The notes under the pieces: model-generated
Told to the model about the DNA's origin: nothing
What the model saw: only the letters and a program-made list of their open reading frames with translations
Databases searched by the model: none
Program-made: the position numbers and the translations under genes
Assembly: GCA_029817715.1 (NCBI GenBank)
Contig: JARUPY010000398.1
Location: forward strand, 1,922,001-1,986,000
Reading direction: 5' to 3'
DNA: 64,000 nucleotides
Source: Melastoma dodecandrum
Taxonomy: Eukaryota > Streptophyta > Magnoliopsida > Myrtales > Melastomataceae
Shown here: one piece after another, positions 17,780 through 26,510 of the stretch
How positions within the stretch are numbered: position 1 is the first letter of the stretch
Layout: each line of letters opens with the position of its first letter

Positions 17780-19279
17780 TCAGATCGTCTGATTGTAGGC
17801 GCCGACCTGCGGGTTCTCCCGCAGGACCGCGTCGACCGCGTGGAACATCGCGCGCATGTTGGCCTCCGACGTCGGGCTTTCGACGACGACGACGAGTTCC
17901 GGCTTGTTGGACGAGGCGCGCACAAGACCCCAGGTCCCATCCTGCACGCTCACGCGCACACCGTTGACCGTCGTGACACTCGCGATCGGCTGGCCGATAA
18001 TCGGCTCGCCCGACGATTGCATCGCCGTGAAACGCGCCGTCACCGTCTCGATCACGCCGTATTTCACCTCGTCGGCGCAATGGGGCGACATGGTCGGCGA
18101 ACCGAACGTCTTCGGAAGATCCGCGTAAAGGTCCGCCATGGACGCCGTCGGATTGCGATCGAGCATGTCGAGCACCGCGATCGCCGTCACGAGGCCGTCG
18201 TCGTAGCCGCGCCCGATCGGCGCGTTGAAGAAGAAATGACCTGACTTCTCAAATCCCGCGAGCGCCTTCAGATCGGTCACGCGGCGCTTGATGTAGGAAT
18301 GCCCGGTCTTCCAATAGTCGGCCTTCACACCATTCGCCTTCAGCACCGGATCCGTCTGGAAAAGTCCGGTCGACTTCACGTCGACGACAAAGGTCGCCCC
18401 CGGATGGAGCTTCGAGAGATCGCGCGCGAGCATCACGCCGATCTTGTCGGCGAAGATTTCCTCGCCGTGATTGTCGACGACGCCGCAACGGTCGCCATCC
18501 CCATCGAAGCCGAGCCCCACGTCCGCCCCGCTCGCACGTACGGCATCGGCCATCGCGTGCAGCATGTGCAGGTCTTCCGGGTTCGGATTGTAGCGCGGAA
18601 AGGTGAAATCGAGATCGGTGTCGAGCGGCACCACCTCGCAGCCGAGCGCTTCGAGGAGCTGCGGCGCGAAGGCACCGGCCGTGCCGTTGCCGCAGGCCGC
18701 GACGACCTTCAGCTTGCGAGTCAGCTTCGGCCGGTTCGACAGGTCCGCGAGGTAGCGCGTCGGAAAGTCGTTCTCGAAGACGTAGGCGCCGCCGTCGCGA
18801 TAGCGATAGGCGCCCGAGAGTACGATGTCGCGCAGGCGACCCATTTCCTCCGGCCCGAACGTGACGGGGCGCTGCACGCCCATCTTCACGCCCGTCCAGC
18901 CGTTGTCGTTGTGCGAGGCGGTCACCATCGCCACCGCCGCGCAGTCGAGCTCGAACTGCGCAAAATAGGCCATGGGCGAGAGCGCGAGCCCGATGTCGTG
19001 CACGCGCACGCCGCCGGCCATGAGCCCCATGATCAAAGCGTTCTTGATGCTGGCGGAATAGGAGCGGAAGTCGTGCCCCGTCACCAGCTTCGGCGTCACG
19101 CCCATTTCGTGGATGAGCGTCGCGAGGCCGAGCCCCAGCGCCTGCACGCCCATGAGGTTGATCTCGCGCTCGAAGAGCCAGCGGGCGTCGTATTCGCGAA
19201 AGCCGGTCGCCTTGACCATCGGCGCGGATTCGTAGGCGTAGGTGTTCGGCTTCAGGGCGGGCTGCGGCGTCGGGAACAT
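17780..19279 (-). CDS. phosphomannomutase/phosphoglucomutase
   Basis: This 499-residue alpha-D-phosphohexomutase carries the phosphoserine loop TASHNDNGWTG (Ser122), the magnesium loop DGDGDR at residues 259-264, a sugar-binding loop near EKSGHFFF and a C-terminal phosphate-binding domain. It interconverts hexose 6- and 1-phosphates, supplying GDP-mannose or UDP-glucose for surface polysaccharide. Several homologues are named manB, algC or pgm and sequence alone does not separate them. It converges on the pilus N-domain gene with four bases between the stops. Confidence 0.9.
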   Translation of the reverse strand: MFPTPQPALKPNTYAYESAPMVKATGFREYDARWLFEREINLMGVQALGLGLATLIHEMGVTPKLVTGHDFRSYSASIKNALIMGLMAGGVRVHDIGLALSPMAYFAQFELDCAAVAMVTASHNDNGWTGVKMGVQRPVTFGPEEMGRLRDIVLSGAYRYRDGGAYVFENDFPTRYLADLSNRPKLTRKLKVVAACGNGTAGAFAPQLLEALGCEVVPLDTDLDFTFPRYNPNPEDLHMLHAMADAVRASGADVGLGFDGDGDRCGVVDNHGEEIFADKIGVMLARDLSKLHPGATFVVDVKSTGLFQTDPVLKANGVKADYWKTGHSYIKRRVTDLKALAGFEKSGHFFFNAPIGRGYDDGLVTAIAVLDMLDRNPTASMADLYADLPKTFGSPTMSPHCADEVKYGVIETVTARFTAMQSSGEPIIGQPIASVTTVNGVRVSVQDGTWGLVRASSNKPELVVVVESPTSEANMRAMFHAVDAVLRENPQVGAYNQTI

Positions 19280-19386
19280 CGGAGGCTCTCGCGTGGTGGC
19301 CGCCTTTTAACGCGAGGCCGCCCAGGCGAACAACCGGTCCCGCGGCCAAGTCCGCGCCCCGGCCTGCAAGCACCTGCCCTGACGAA

Positions 19387-19414
19387 AACGGCGCCGCCCG
19401 AAGGCGACGCCGTT
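19387..19414 (-). terminator. intrinsic terminator of the EF-hand gene
   Basis: A 12-bp stem (AACGGCG...CGCC, one G-U pair in RNA) is closed by a TTCG tetraloop on the minus strand and followed by TTTTCG. It lies 24 bases after the EF-hand stop. This is the second UUCG-loop terminator in the window. Confidence 0.8.
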
Positions 19415-19438
19415 GTATGATTTCTCGACTCGGCGCGA

Positions 19439-19834
19439 TTACTGCAGCCACTTCGCGAGCGCGCGGCCGGTCGGGGAGGCGAGCTCCTTGGCGTCGAGCG
19501 TGCCGTCGCCATCCTTGTCGGCCTTCTTGAAGGTGGCGGTCACGGCGGCGATGTACTCGTCCTTGGATACCGTGCCGTCCTTGTCGGGGTCTGCGGCCTT
19601 GAAGCCGGTCTTCGGCAGCGTGCCCTTCGCTTCCTTCGTATCGATCGTACCGTCCTTGTCGGGATCGAGCGCGTCGAACTTCGCGCCGGCGGCCGCCTGC
19701 GCCTCGGCAAGGCTCACCGTGCCGTCGTTGTCGGGATCGAGCGCCTTGATGTCGGCCGCCGCGAGCACCGGCACAGCGAAGGAGGCCAAACCAAGCGTCA
19801 GCAGGCTGGTCGTCATAAAGGTTTTGAATGTCAT
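19439..19834 (-). CDS. secreted EF-hand calcium-binding protein
   Basis: This 131-residue protein has a signal peptide (LTLGLASFAVPVLAA) and four canonical EF-hand loops: DPDNDGTVSLAE, DPDKDGTIDTKE, DPDKDGTVSKDE and DKDGDGTLDAKE. Each has acidic ligands at positions 1, 3, 5 and 12, so four calcium ions could bind. It probably acts in the periplasm as a calcium buffer or sensor. ATG 19834 is preferred because GGAGA lies eight bases upstream; an ATG at 19849 has no ribosome site. It is transcribed alone, with its own terminator. Confidence 0.88.
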   Translation of the reverse strand: MTFKTFMTTSLLTLGLASFAVPVLAAADIKALDPDNDGTVSLAEAQAAAGAKFDALDPDKDGTIDTKEAKGTLPKTGFKAADPDKDGTVSKDEYIAAVTATFKKADKDGDGTLDAKELASPTGRALAKWLQ

Positions 19835-19964
19835 ATTGTTCGTCTCCATGGCCGGACGAGTTCCGGCCGCGTGACATCGACCTAACATGCGCTTGTCAAT
19901 AGGAACACTGTCCCGATCATGAATTTCTTTGTTCCCGCTTTAGCAGGATAGAAAACGAAATCGA

Positions 19965-20219
19965 TCACTGCATGCCGAGCGCGCTCATGTAGAGTTCGAG
20001 GATCGCTTCCTGCTCCTGGCGCTCGGAGCGGTCCTGCTTGCGGATTCGAAGGATCTGCCGCACCGCCTTCACATCGAAGCCGCGTCCCTTCAGCTCCGCG
20101 AAGACGTCCTTGATGTCGTCGGCGATGCCCTTCTTCTCCTCTTCCAGCCGCTCGATGCGCTCGACGAACTGCTTCAGCTCCTCCGCCGCGACGCCGGACT
20201 CGGCCACATCCTTCACCAT
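19965..20219 (-). CDS. gapR: GapR family nucleoid-associated protein (DUF2312)
   Basis: This 84-residue, highly charged helical protein matches the DUF2312/GapR family ([20 protein letters not shown], then [18 protein letters not shown] and a [12 protein letters not shown] helix). In Caulobacter GapR clamps overtwisted DNA ahead of replication and transcription forks and stimulates topoisomerases. It is nearly universal and often essential in Alphaproteobacteria. The length is standard. It is flanked by the EF-hand and N-formylglutamate amidohydrolase genes and seems to form its own unit. Confidence 0.93.
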   Translation of the reverse strand: MVKDVAESGVAAEELKQFVERIERLEEEKKGIADDIKDVFAELKGRGFDVKAVRQILRIRKQDRSERQEQEAILELYMSALGMQ

Positions 20220-20309
20220 GATCGTTCCCCTCCCGCCGCGCGTGGCGCAGGCGGCTTGCTACGCGAAGCGCTGCCGCTCGTGCAACTGCGCCGTGGCCCC
20301 GCGCAGGCC

Positions 20310-21107
20310 TCAAGCCGAGGCACGGTGGCGTCCCGTGCGGGAGGGCAGGAAGGCCGGCGCGCGCAGCTCGGGCCGATGCGCGATCGACTCGAGCACCCGC
20401 GCGATGCGGTCGGCGATCGCGACGGCCGCCGCCTCGTCGGCAACGAGATCCTGTCGCGCCTCGATCAGAAGGCCGGCGATGCCGCGGCGCGTCACCTCTT
20501 CGTCCAGCGTGTCGCCGCGCAGGGCGCCGTCGTAGGGCTCGTTGTCCCCGACGACAAAGCCCTCCCGCGCGAGTCCGTCCATCAAAGGCACGGCGAGCCG
20601 CTCGTCGCTGTCCCAGAGAATACCGATCTCCCACGGCCGGACGAATGCCTTCCACCGCGGCGTGAAGGAGTGGATCGAGAGAACGATCGGCATCAGCCCG
20701 GCCGCACTCATCCGATCGATCTCGCGCCGGATGGCACCGCGGTAGGGAGCCCAATAGAGCTGTTTGCGGCGCTCCACCTCGAGCTCGTCGATCCGCGCGT
20801 TGCCTGGCACGAGCGCGCCGTCCGACAGGCGCATGACGAGCGTCGGGTCGTCCGCCCCGCGGTTCGGATCGATGAGGAGGCGCGAGAAGGTCGAGAGCAG
20901 CGCGGGCGCCCGGAAGCGGGCCGCGAGGCGCCGCGTTACCGCGGCTGCGCCGATGTCGTAGGCGATGTGCCGCTGCATCTGCTCGGGCGCGAGGCCGAGC
21001 GTCCCATAGGCCTCGGGCAGCGCGTTGGAGGCGTGATCGCACAGAAAAAGGAGGCTCGAGGTTTCGAGACCGGGAATACGCTCAACCGCTGGCCACTCGC
21101 TCACCAT
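20310..21107 (-). CDS. N-formylglutamate amidohydrolase
   Basis: This protein of about 265 residues belongs to the FGase family: LLFLCDHASNALPEAYG near the start, HIAYDIGA near 48-55, LLIDPNRG near 78-85, SIHSFTPRW near 143-151 and a C-terminal IEARQDL. These carry the zinc and substrate residues. It hydrolyses N-formylglutamate, or related N-formyl amino acids, to glutamate and formate, the last step of one histidine-degradation route. No other hut gene is nearby. Three adjacent starts are possible (GTG 21110, ATG 21107, GTG 21104); GAGG is best spaced for the last, so the first residues are uncertain. Confidence 0.88.
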   Translation of the reverse strand: MVSEWPAVERIPGLETSSLLFLCDHASNALPEAYGTLGLAPEQMQRHIAYDIGAAAVTRRLAARFRAPALLSTFSRLLIDPNRGADDPTLVMRLSDGALVPGNARIDELEVERRKQLYWAPYRGAIRREIDRMSAAGLMPIVLSIHSFTPRWKAFVRPWEIGILWDSDERLAVPLMDGLAREGFVVGDNEPYDGALRGDTLDEEVTRRGIAGLLIEARQDLVADEAAAVAIADRIARVLESIAHRPELRAPAFLPSRTGRHRASA

Positions 21108-21197
21108 CACCTCGTGTCGTTCGGCGCCCCGCCAAGCGCCACCTTCGCCATTCTTGCGGCCAATTCTTTGCGGACAAGCCGTTCACGAGAGCGAGCC

Positions 21198-21671
21198 TTG
21201 TCGCCGAACCGTGATCTGACCGTGCCACACACCCTTCCCATTGCCGGTGCCGTTGCCGTCGCGTTGGCCCTCGCAGTTCCGCATGCGGCGCGAGCCGACT
21301 TCCGGCTCTGCAACAACACGGCCAGTCGCGTATCGATTGCCCTCGCCTATACGGACGGGGAGCAATGGGTCAGCGAGGGGTGGTGGAACGTGAAGCCGAA
21401 CGGGTGCGAGACGCTGGTGCGGGGTCCTCTTGCGGCAGAGTTCTATTATGCCTACGCCATGGACGAGCGGGGGGGCGAGTGGAAGGGTAAGGCCTTCATG
21501 TGCACGCGCGACCGCGAGTTCAAGATCTCGGGCCGCAACGACTGCTTCACGCGGGGCTTCGACCGGACCGGCTTCTTCGAGATCGACACCGGCAAGGATG
21601 CACGCAATTGGACCGTTCAGCTGACCGATCCGGCGCCTCAGGCGGCGCCCACCTCCCCGGCCGCGCGCTGA
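21198..21671 (+). CDS. DUF1036 secreted protein
   Basis: After a signal peptide (IAGAVAVALALAVPHAARA) comes a DUF1036 domain of about 110 residues: DFRLCNNTASRVSIALAY, EGWWNVKPNGCETL, YYAYAMDERG, FMCTRDREFKI and FTRGFDRTGFFEID, with four conserved cysteines. The function is unknown; these domains are frequent in Alphaproteobacteria, often beside pyruvate kinase as here. No in-frame ATG precedes the signal peptide. TTG 21198 is chosen because it adds an arginine and has GAGAG upstream; GTG 21222 is an equally possible start, giving 149 residues. Confidence 0.78.
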   Translation: MSPNRDLTVPHTLPIAGAVAVALALAVPHAARADFRLCNNTASRVSIALAYTDGEQWVSEGWWNVKPNGCETLVRGPLAAEFYYAYAMDERGGEWKGKAFMCTRDREFKISGRNDCFTRGFDRTGFFEIDTGKDARNWTVQLTDPAPQAAPTSPAAR

Positions 21672-21762
21672 CGTTCCACGGGAAGCCGATCCGGCAAGCA
21701 CCGACGCCGTCAGGGGTTTCGGCCGCTCTTCCTACGAGGCCCCAGACCGCGGGAGCGGGTCG

Positions 21763-23184
21763 ATGAGGCGTCTGCGGCGTTGCAAGATCGTGGCGACGCT
21801 CGGCCCCGTGTCGACGCCGCCGGAGATGCTGGGCAAGCTCTTCGCGGCCGGTGTCGACGTCTTCCGCATCAACATGAGTCACACGAGCCACGAGGACCTG
21901 CGCGGGCACGTCTTCGCACTGCGCGAGGTGGCCAAACAGTACATGCGCCCGGTCGCCGTCCTCGTCGACCTGCAGGGGCCGAAGCTGCGCATCGGCACGT
22001 TCGCGGACACCGGCGTGCTGCTCGACCCCGGCGCCCGCTTCACGCTGGACGACGACCCGACGCCCGGCGACGTGACACGCGTCCACCTGCCCCATCCCGA
22101 AATTCTCGTCGCGTTGAAGTCGACCGACACCGTGCTTCTCGATGACGGCAAGGTGCGCCTACATGTGGTCGAGTCGGATCACCGCAGCGCCTTGTGCGAG
22201 GTCGACGTCGCCGGCCGCATCTCGAACCGCAAGGGCGTCAGCCTGCCCGACACCGAGATCGCCGTCTCGGCCATGACGGAGAAGGACCACGCCGACCTCC
22301 AGGCCGCGCTCGAGATCGGCGTCGACTGGATCGCGCTTTCCTTCGTGCAGCGGCCGGAGGATGTGGTCGAGGTCAAGGAGATCGTCGACGGGCGCGCGCT
22401 CGTGATGTCCAAGATCGAGAAGCCGCAGGCTTTGACCAAGCTCGACGAGATCATCGCGCTGTCCGACGGGCTGATGGTGGCGCGCGGCGATCTCGGTGTC
22501 GAGATGCCGCTCGAGAAGGTGCCGGGCATTCAAAAGCGCATCACCCGCCGCGCCCGCCGGCAGGGCAAGCCGGTCGTCGTCGCGACGCAGATGCTCGAAT
22601 CGATGATCACCGCCCCCGTGCCGACACGCGCGGAAGTCTCGGACGTCGCCCAGGCCGTGTTCGAGGGGGCGGACGCGATCATGCTCTCGGCCGAAAGCGC
22701 GGTCGGCAAATACCCGATCGAGGCGGTCTCGATGATGGATCGTATCGCCCAGGAGGTCGAGAACGACGCGGTGTACCGCTCGATCATCAACGCGCAGCGC
22801 GCCGAACCCGAGCCGACCGCCGCCGACGCCATCGCGATTGCCGCCCGCGACATGGGCGAGACGCTGCAAATTCAGGGCATCGTCGCCTGGACCTCTTCGG
22901 GAGCGACGGCTTTCCGCGTCGCCCGCGAGCGCGTCGGGCCGCCGATCCTTGCCTTGACGCCCTACATGGACACGGCGCGGCGTCTCGCGATCGTCTGGGG
23001 GGTGCATCCCGTCGTGACCAAGGACGCGGAGGACGTCGACGACATGGTCGACCGCGCCTGCACGGTGACGGAGGCCGAAGGCTTCGCGAACCTCGGCGAG
23101 CGCATCATCATCATCGGCAGCGTCCCCTTCGGCGAGAAGGGCGGCACGAACATGATGCGCCTCGCGCAGATCTCCGAGGCCTGA
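21763..23184 (+). CDS. pyk: pyruvate kinase
   Basis: This 473-residue type II pyruvate kinase has CKIVATLGP at the start, FRINMSHTSHED, the B-domain at about residues 68-165, the catalytic lysine in MSKIEKPQAL, metal ligands in VARGDLGVEMP, VVATQMLESMI, and a C-terminal allosteric domain. It converts phosphoenolpyruvate and ADP to pyruvate and ATP, the last step of lower glycolysis. The gene follows the DUF1036 gene by 91 bases on the same strand. A short GC hairpin (GAGCGC/GCGCTC) over the stop may help end transcripts facing the convergent TPR gene. Confidence 0.96.
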   Translation: MRRLRRCKIVATLGPVSTPPEMLGKLFAAGVDVFRINMSHTSHEDLRGHVFALREVAKQYMRPVAVLVDLQGPKLRIGTFADTGVLLDPGARFTLDDDPTPGDVTRVHLPHPEILVALKSTDTVLLDDGKVRLHVVESDHRSALCEVDVAGRISNRKGVSLPDTEIAVSAMTEKDHADLQAALEIGVDWIALSFVQRPEDVVEVKEIVDGRALVMSKIEKPQALTKLDEIIALSDGLMVARGDLGVEMPLEKVPGIQKRITRRARRQGKPVVVATQMLESMITAPVPTRAEVSDVAQAVFEGADAIMLSAESAVGKYPIEAVSMMDRIAQEVENDAVYRSIINAQRAEPEPTAADAIAIAARDMGETLQIQGIVAWTSSGATAFRVARERVGPPILALTPYMDTARRLAIVWGVHPVVTKDAEDVDDMVDRACTVTEAEGFANLGERIIIIGSVPFGEKGGTNMMRLAQISEA

Positions 23185-23200
23185 GCGCGAAGGCGCTCCG

Positions 23201-24031
23201 CTAGATGCCCTGCCCTTCGACCTGCAGGCTGAGCGTCTTGACGATCTCCTCGATCGCCGGCTGGTGCGGGTAGATCTGCAGCGCGCGCCGATAGACCTGC
23301 AGCGCCCGCTTGTCCAAGCCGGTCCGCTGCAGGATCATCCCCATGCCTTCCAGCGCGGCGAAATGGTTGGGATCAAGCTTCAAAACGCGCTCGACGTCCT
23401 CCATGGAACCGTCGAGATCGCCGGCCAGGAAACGCACCGAGGCGCGCTTGTTCCAAGCCTCGGTCCACGTGGGCTGCATCTCGACGATCCGGTCGAGGAG
23501 GTCGAGGGCGACGGGATAGTCCTTATGGTCCGACGCCGACATCGCCCGCTGCATCAGCAGCGCCGCCGTATCGGAACCGGTGCGCTGCCAGACGTTGCCG
23601 ATCAGCGTCGCGAGCCCCTTCGCCTCCTCGGCATCGGACGCCCTGGCGAGCTTGGCGTAGAGCGCGTCGAGCGTCGTCTTCCGCGACGCGGCGAACGGCG
23701 GCTTGGGCGCGAGCGCCTTGCGGATCGCCTCGGCCCGTTCGGCGGGAGTCTGGGGCTTGGGCGTCGGCGCCTCCGCACGGCGCGGCGCCTCCGGCTGCTG
23801 CGGAATGACGCCGCCCGGGCCGATCACCGTCGGCCCGAGATCGAAGCTGCGCCGATGCGGTGCGATCACCTCGCCGCTACGATCCTCGCGATTCGGACCG
23901 ATGGCGTAAGGATCGAAGGGATGGGCGGGATCGGGCTGCAGGCCGCCCGGCGCCTCGGTCTGTGCGTAAACGCTCGTCGAGGCCAGGAGGCAGAGGGTGA
24001 CACAGAAGGCGAAAGAAGAGCGCAGGACCAT
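23201..24031 (-). CDS. exported TPR protein of unknown role
   Basis: This 276-residue protein has a signal peptide (FAFCVTLCLLASTSVYAQ), a Pro-rich linker with DPYAIGPNREDRSGE and VIGPGG stretches to about residue 100, then tetratricopeptide repeats at about residues 115-265 (YPVALDLLDRIVEMQPTWTE, LDGSMEDVERVLKLDPNHF, KRALQVYRRALQIYPHQP). TPRs are protein-binding scaffolds, here probably periplasmic. Homologues of this layout are common in rhizobia without a known partner. It converges on pyruvate kinase. Confidence 0.8.
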   Translation of the reverse strand: MVLRSSFAFCVTLCLLASTSVYAQTEAPGGLQPDPAHPFDPYAIGPNREDRSGEVIAPHRRSFDLGPTVIGPGGVIPQQPEAPRRAEAPTPKPQTPAERAEAIRKALAPKPPFAASRKTTLDALYAKLARASDAEEAKGLATLIGNVWQRTGSDTAALLMQRAMSASDHKDYPVALDLLDRIVEMQPTWTEAWNKRASVRFLAGDLDGSMEDVERVLKLDPNHFAALEGMGMILQRTGLDKRALQVYRRALQIYPHQPAIEEIVKTLSLQVEGQGI

Positions 24032-24091
24032 CGCCGCAGGCTATGATGCGCCCGCGGAAAGGTCAAAGAGCGAGACGGCGCGGGCCGCCGC

Positions 24092-24217
24092 TCAGCCCTG
24101 ACGCGCCTTGAAGCGCTTCTGCACCTTGTTGATGATGTACACACGGCCCTTGCGGCGAACCAGCTGGTTCATGCGATGGCGGCCGCGAAGAGACTTGAGA
24201 GAGTTGCGGACTTTCAT
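24092..24217 (-). CDS. rpmJ: 50S ribosomal protein L36
   Basis: This 41-residue basic protein starts [14 protein letters not shown] and continues [18 protein letters not shown] to the end FKARQG. It is the longer, cysteine-free form of L36 typical of Alphaproteobacteria, lacking the zinc ligands of the short form. It binds 23S rRNA near the peptidyl-transferase region. It stands alone with no ribosomal operon, as is usual for this paralogue. It is too short for most gene-finding cut-offs. Confidence 0.95.
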   Translation of the reverse strand: MKVRNSLKSLRGRHRMNQLVRRKGRVYIINKVQKRFKARQG

Positions 24218-24700
24218 GGCCTGACCTGAAACCGGAAAAACACCGGCAGCAAGCCAGCGCGTCGTTGGCCAGCCGTATGCGTCATCGAGGCTCTCAGATC
24301 AAGAAAAAAGACCGCACGCGCCGTTGCCGGGCGCCCTGCCCCGGTTGCCGAGCACCGGTGGCGGGCGCTCGCGTGTCGCGAGAAACACACGCCTCTATGC
24401 CTTTAGGTTGCATCCGGACGGTAAAGCAAGTCGCGGGACATAGCGACATGGATTCGCTCGGGCACCGCGCTCATGTTGACGCCGTCTCGGGCAGACGATG
24501 ACTGGTCGGAACGAGCGTTTGATGACCTATCCATTCTGTCGGCACTCCGGGCTTTTGCGCGGTCGACGGCGGAGAGGCGAACGGGCGGATTTGCAAGGTC
24601 CGCCCGCGGCGCCCTCCGCCGTTCAGCGCTTTGGCCTATGCTGTGGTCCCGTTGCCGTTTCGCGCATTGGCAGCGCTTCGACCACCTGCCATCAGACGCC
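24218..24700. other. gap with no recognised gene between rpmJ and the MBL-fold gene
   Basis: These 483 bases must contain the rpmJ promoter (leftward) and that of the MBL-fold gene (rightward). A small hairpin (CTCGCG-TGT-CGCGAG, 24368-24382) is the only structure noticed. Open frames here lack coding character. No tRNA or known small RNA was recognised. Confidence 0.4.
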
Positions 24701-25708
24701 ATGCGCGCGAATCCCTACTATCGTGGTCCCGCGTCGGACCATTTCGACGGCACCCGCTTCTTCGTGCCGAGCGGCGGCGTCACCGACAAGACCACCGGCG
24801 AGCTGCTTCGGCTGATCTTCCGGACGCCGACGACGCGCTGGCCCGCCTGCGTCCCGCATCCGACCTGCCGTCCCGCGCCGTGCATCGCGGGTCTCGCCTT
24901 GCGCGTGACCAGCATCGGGCATGCGAGCCACTTGATCCAGACGCGCGGGCTGAACCTCCTGATCGACCCCGTCTGGTCGCAGCGGGCGAGTCCCCTGTCC
25001 TTCGCCGGCCCGAAGCGCGCGACCGCGCCCGGCATCGCCTTCGACGACCTGCCCGCGATCGACGCCGTGTTGATCACGCACAACCACTACGATCATCTCG
25101 ACATCGCGACCCTGCGGCGGCTCGCCGAGCGACACGCCTGCCGTTTCGTGATGCCGCTCGGCAACGACGCGATCCTGCGCAAGGCCGGCATCGCCGGACG
25201 GCTCGAAGCCTACGATTGGGACGATCGCCTCGCGCTGTCGCCCGAGGTCGGAGCGACGCTCCTGCCGAGCCACCATTGGTCGGCCCGCAGCCTCGGCGAT
25301 CGCCGGATGGCGCTCTGGGCGTCCTATCTGCTCGAGACGCCGGACGGGCCGATCTATCATGTCGGGGATACCGCCTATCCCGACGGACGCATCTTCCGGG
25401 ACGTGCCCGAGCGCTTCGGGCGGCCGCGCCTCGCGATCCTGCCGATCGGCGCCTACGAGCCCCGCTGGTTCATGCGCGCACAGCATGTCGATCCGGAGGA
25501 GAGTGTCGCGGTCTTCAAGGATTGCGGTGCCCACGCGGCTCTGGCGCATCACTGGGGCACCTTCAAGCTCACGGGCGAGCCGCGCGACGAGCCGCCCCGG
25601 CGCCTCGCCGCCGCGCTGGAGGCGGCCGGCATCGACGCCGCGCGGTTTCGCGTCCAGAACCCCGGCGAGGCCTTCGACGTGCCGGCGATTTCAACCAGCC
25701 TCCGATGA
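24701..25708 (+). CDS. MBL-fold metal-dependent hydrolase (UlaG/NAPE-PLD-like)
   Basis: With a start at ATG 24701 the protein has 335 residues and opens with NPYYRGPASDHFDG, typical of this subfamily. The metallo-beta-lactamase fold shows THNHYDHLD (HxHxDH motif), SHHWSARS, the bridging aspartate in HVGDTAYPDG and a C-terminal HHWGTF histidine. Two zinc ions are expected. Relatives include N-acyl-phosphatidylethanolamine phospholipase D and UlaG lactonase, so the substrate may be a phospholipid or lactone; this is not settled. No ribosome site was seen at 24701. In-frame ATG 24638 would add 21 residues. Confidence 0.82.
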   Translation: MRANPYYRGPASDHFDGTRFFVPSGGVTDKTTGELLRLIFRTPTTRWPACVPHPTCRPAPCIAGLALRVTSIGHASHLIQTRGLNLLIDPVWSQRASPLSFAGPKRATAPGIAFDDLPAIDAVLITHNHYDHLDIATLRRLAERHACRFVMPLGNDAILRKAGIAGRLEAYDWDDRLALSPEVGATLLPSHHWSARSLGDRRMALWASYLLETPDGPIYHVGDTAYPDGRIFRDVPERFGRPRLAILPIGAYEPRWFMRAQHVDPEESVAVFKDCGAHAALAHHWGTFKLTGEPRDEPPRRLAAALEAAGIDAARFRVQNPGEAFDVPAISTSLR

Positions 25709-25807
25709 CCCGCGGAGTACCGAGGGCAACGCCGGGGAGGTAGACGGATCGCACCTTTCGGGAGATAAGGCGACACACACAACTTATACGAGTAACGGAG
25801 GTCGGCG

Positions 25808-26131
25808 ATGGGCGGCGGAGGGGGCATCTCGGAAAAGCATCCCGAGTTCTTGGCGATGACCGCCGTCATCTTCTCCGATGTCGGACGCGCCCGTGCGATG
25901 ACGGCAGCCGACGACGGCCTTCCTGCGCTCGCCGGCGTCGATCCTCTTCTGACCGAGATCTTCTGCCGCTATCGGGACAAGTACCACGAGAGCTTGAAGA
26001 ACGCGGGGTTCATCGTGGCGCGACTAATGCGCGACGAATTGGGATACCGCCAGGGCGGAACGGCAAAATGCCCGGACGGATGCACGGCCGTGTCCGGCGC
26101 GATGTTCTGCAAGCAAGCGTCGCAGGCGTGA
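25808..26131 (+). CDS. hypothetical protein
   Basis: This 107-residue soluble protein has a strong ribosome site (GGAGG seven bases before ATG 25808). It is mostly helical by composition: KHPEFLAMTAVIFSDVGRAR, then LTEIFCRYRDKYHESLKN, then a loop with CPDGC and a late cysteine. No signal peptide or membrane segment was seen. I do not recognise the family. The three cysteines near the end could bind metal or form a disulfide. It lies 99 bases after the MBL-fold gene. Confidence 0.6.
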   Translation: MGGGGGISEKHPEFLAMTAVIFSDVGRARAMTAADDGLPALAGVDPLLTEIFCRYRDKYHESLKNAGFIVARLMRDELGYRQGGTAKCPDGCTAVSGAMFCKQASQA

Positions 26132-26203
26132 GACCGCAGGGATGACGGACCCGTTCCTCGATGCTAAGGACCGACGATCTTCACGCGGAGTTGCCCCACC
26201 CCC

Positions 26204-26440
26204 ATGGCCGCCCGCGGTGCCATCAACTGGGTGAAACTGTCGACCGTGATCGCCGTCGCGATTCTCGTCGGCACGGAAGTCGTCGGCGCGTCTTGGGCCG
26301 CCGGCTGGGCGATCGGCGGCATCATGCAGCTCCCACGGACGATCAGCCGGGCGCTGGAGGTCATCTTCGCTTTGTCCGGCTTCGTGATGCTTTTCTACTT
26401 CATGCGCACAGCCTTGCGACACGAGCCCATCCGCGACTGA
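26204..26440 (+). CDS. small inner-membrane protein
   Basis: This 78-residue protein has two hydrophobic helices (about residues 10-38, STVIAVAILVGTEVVGASW; and 50-68, LEVIFALSGFVMLFYFM) and basic ends. Similar small proteins are widespread in Hyphomicrobiales with no assigned function. It lies between two other small genes on the same strand. No ribosome site stands out before the ATG. Confidence 0.65.
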   Translation: MAARGAINWVKLSTVIAVAILVGTEVVGASWAAGWAIGGIMQLPRTISRALEVIFALSGFVMLFYFMRTALRHEPIRD

Positions 26441-26510
26441 CCGCGACCGGAACTCGCGTTTCCGCCTGGACGTTCGGCCCGACGTCGTTCCCCATCTTCG
26501 AACGGTTTCA

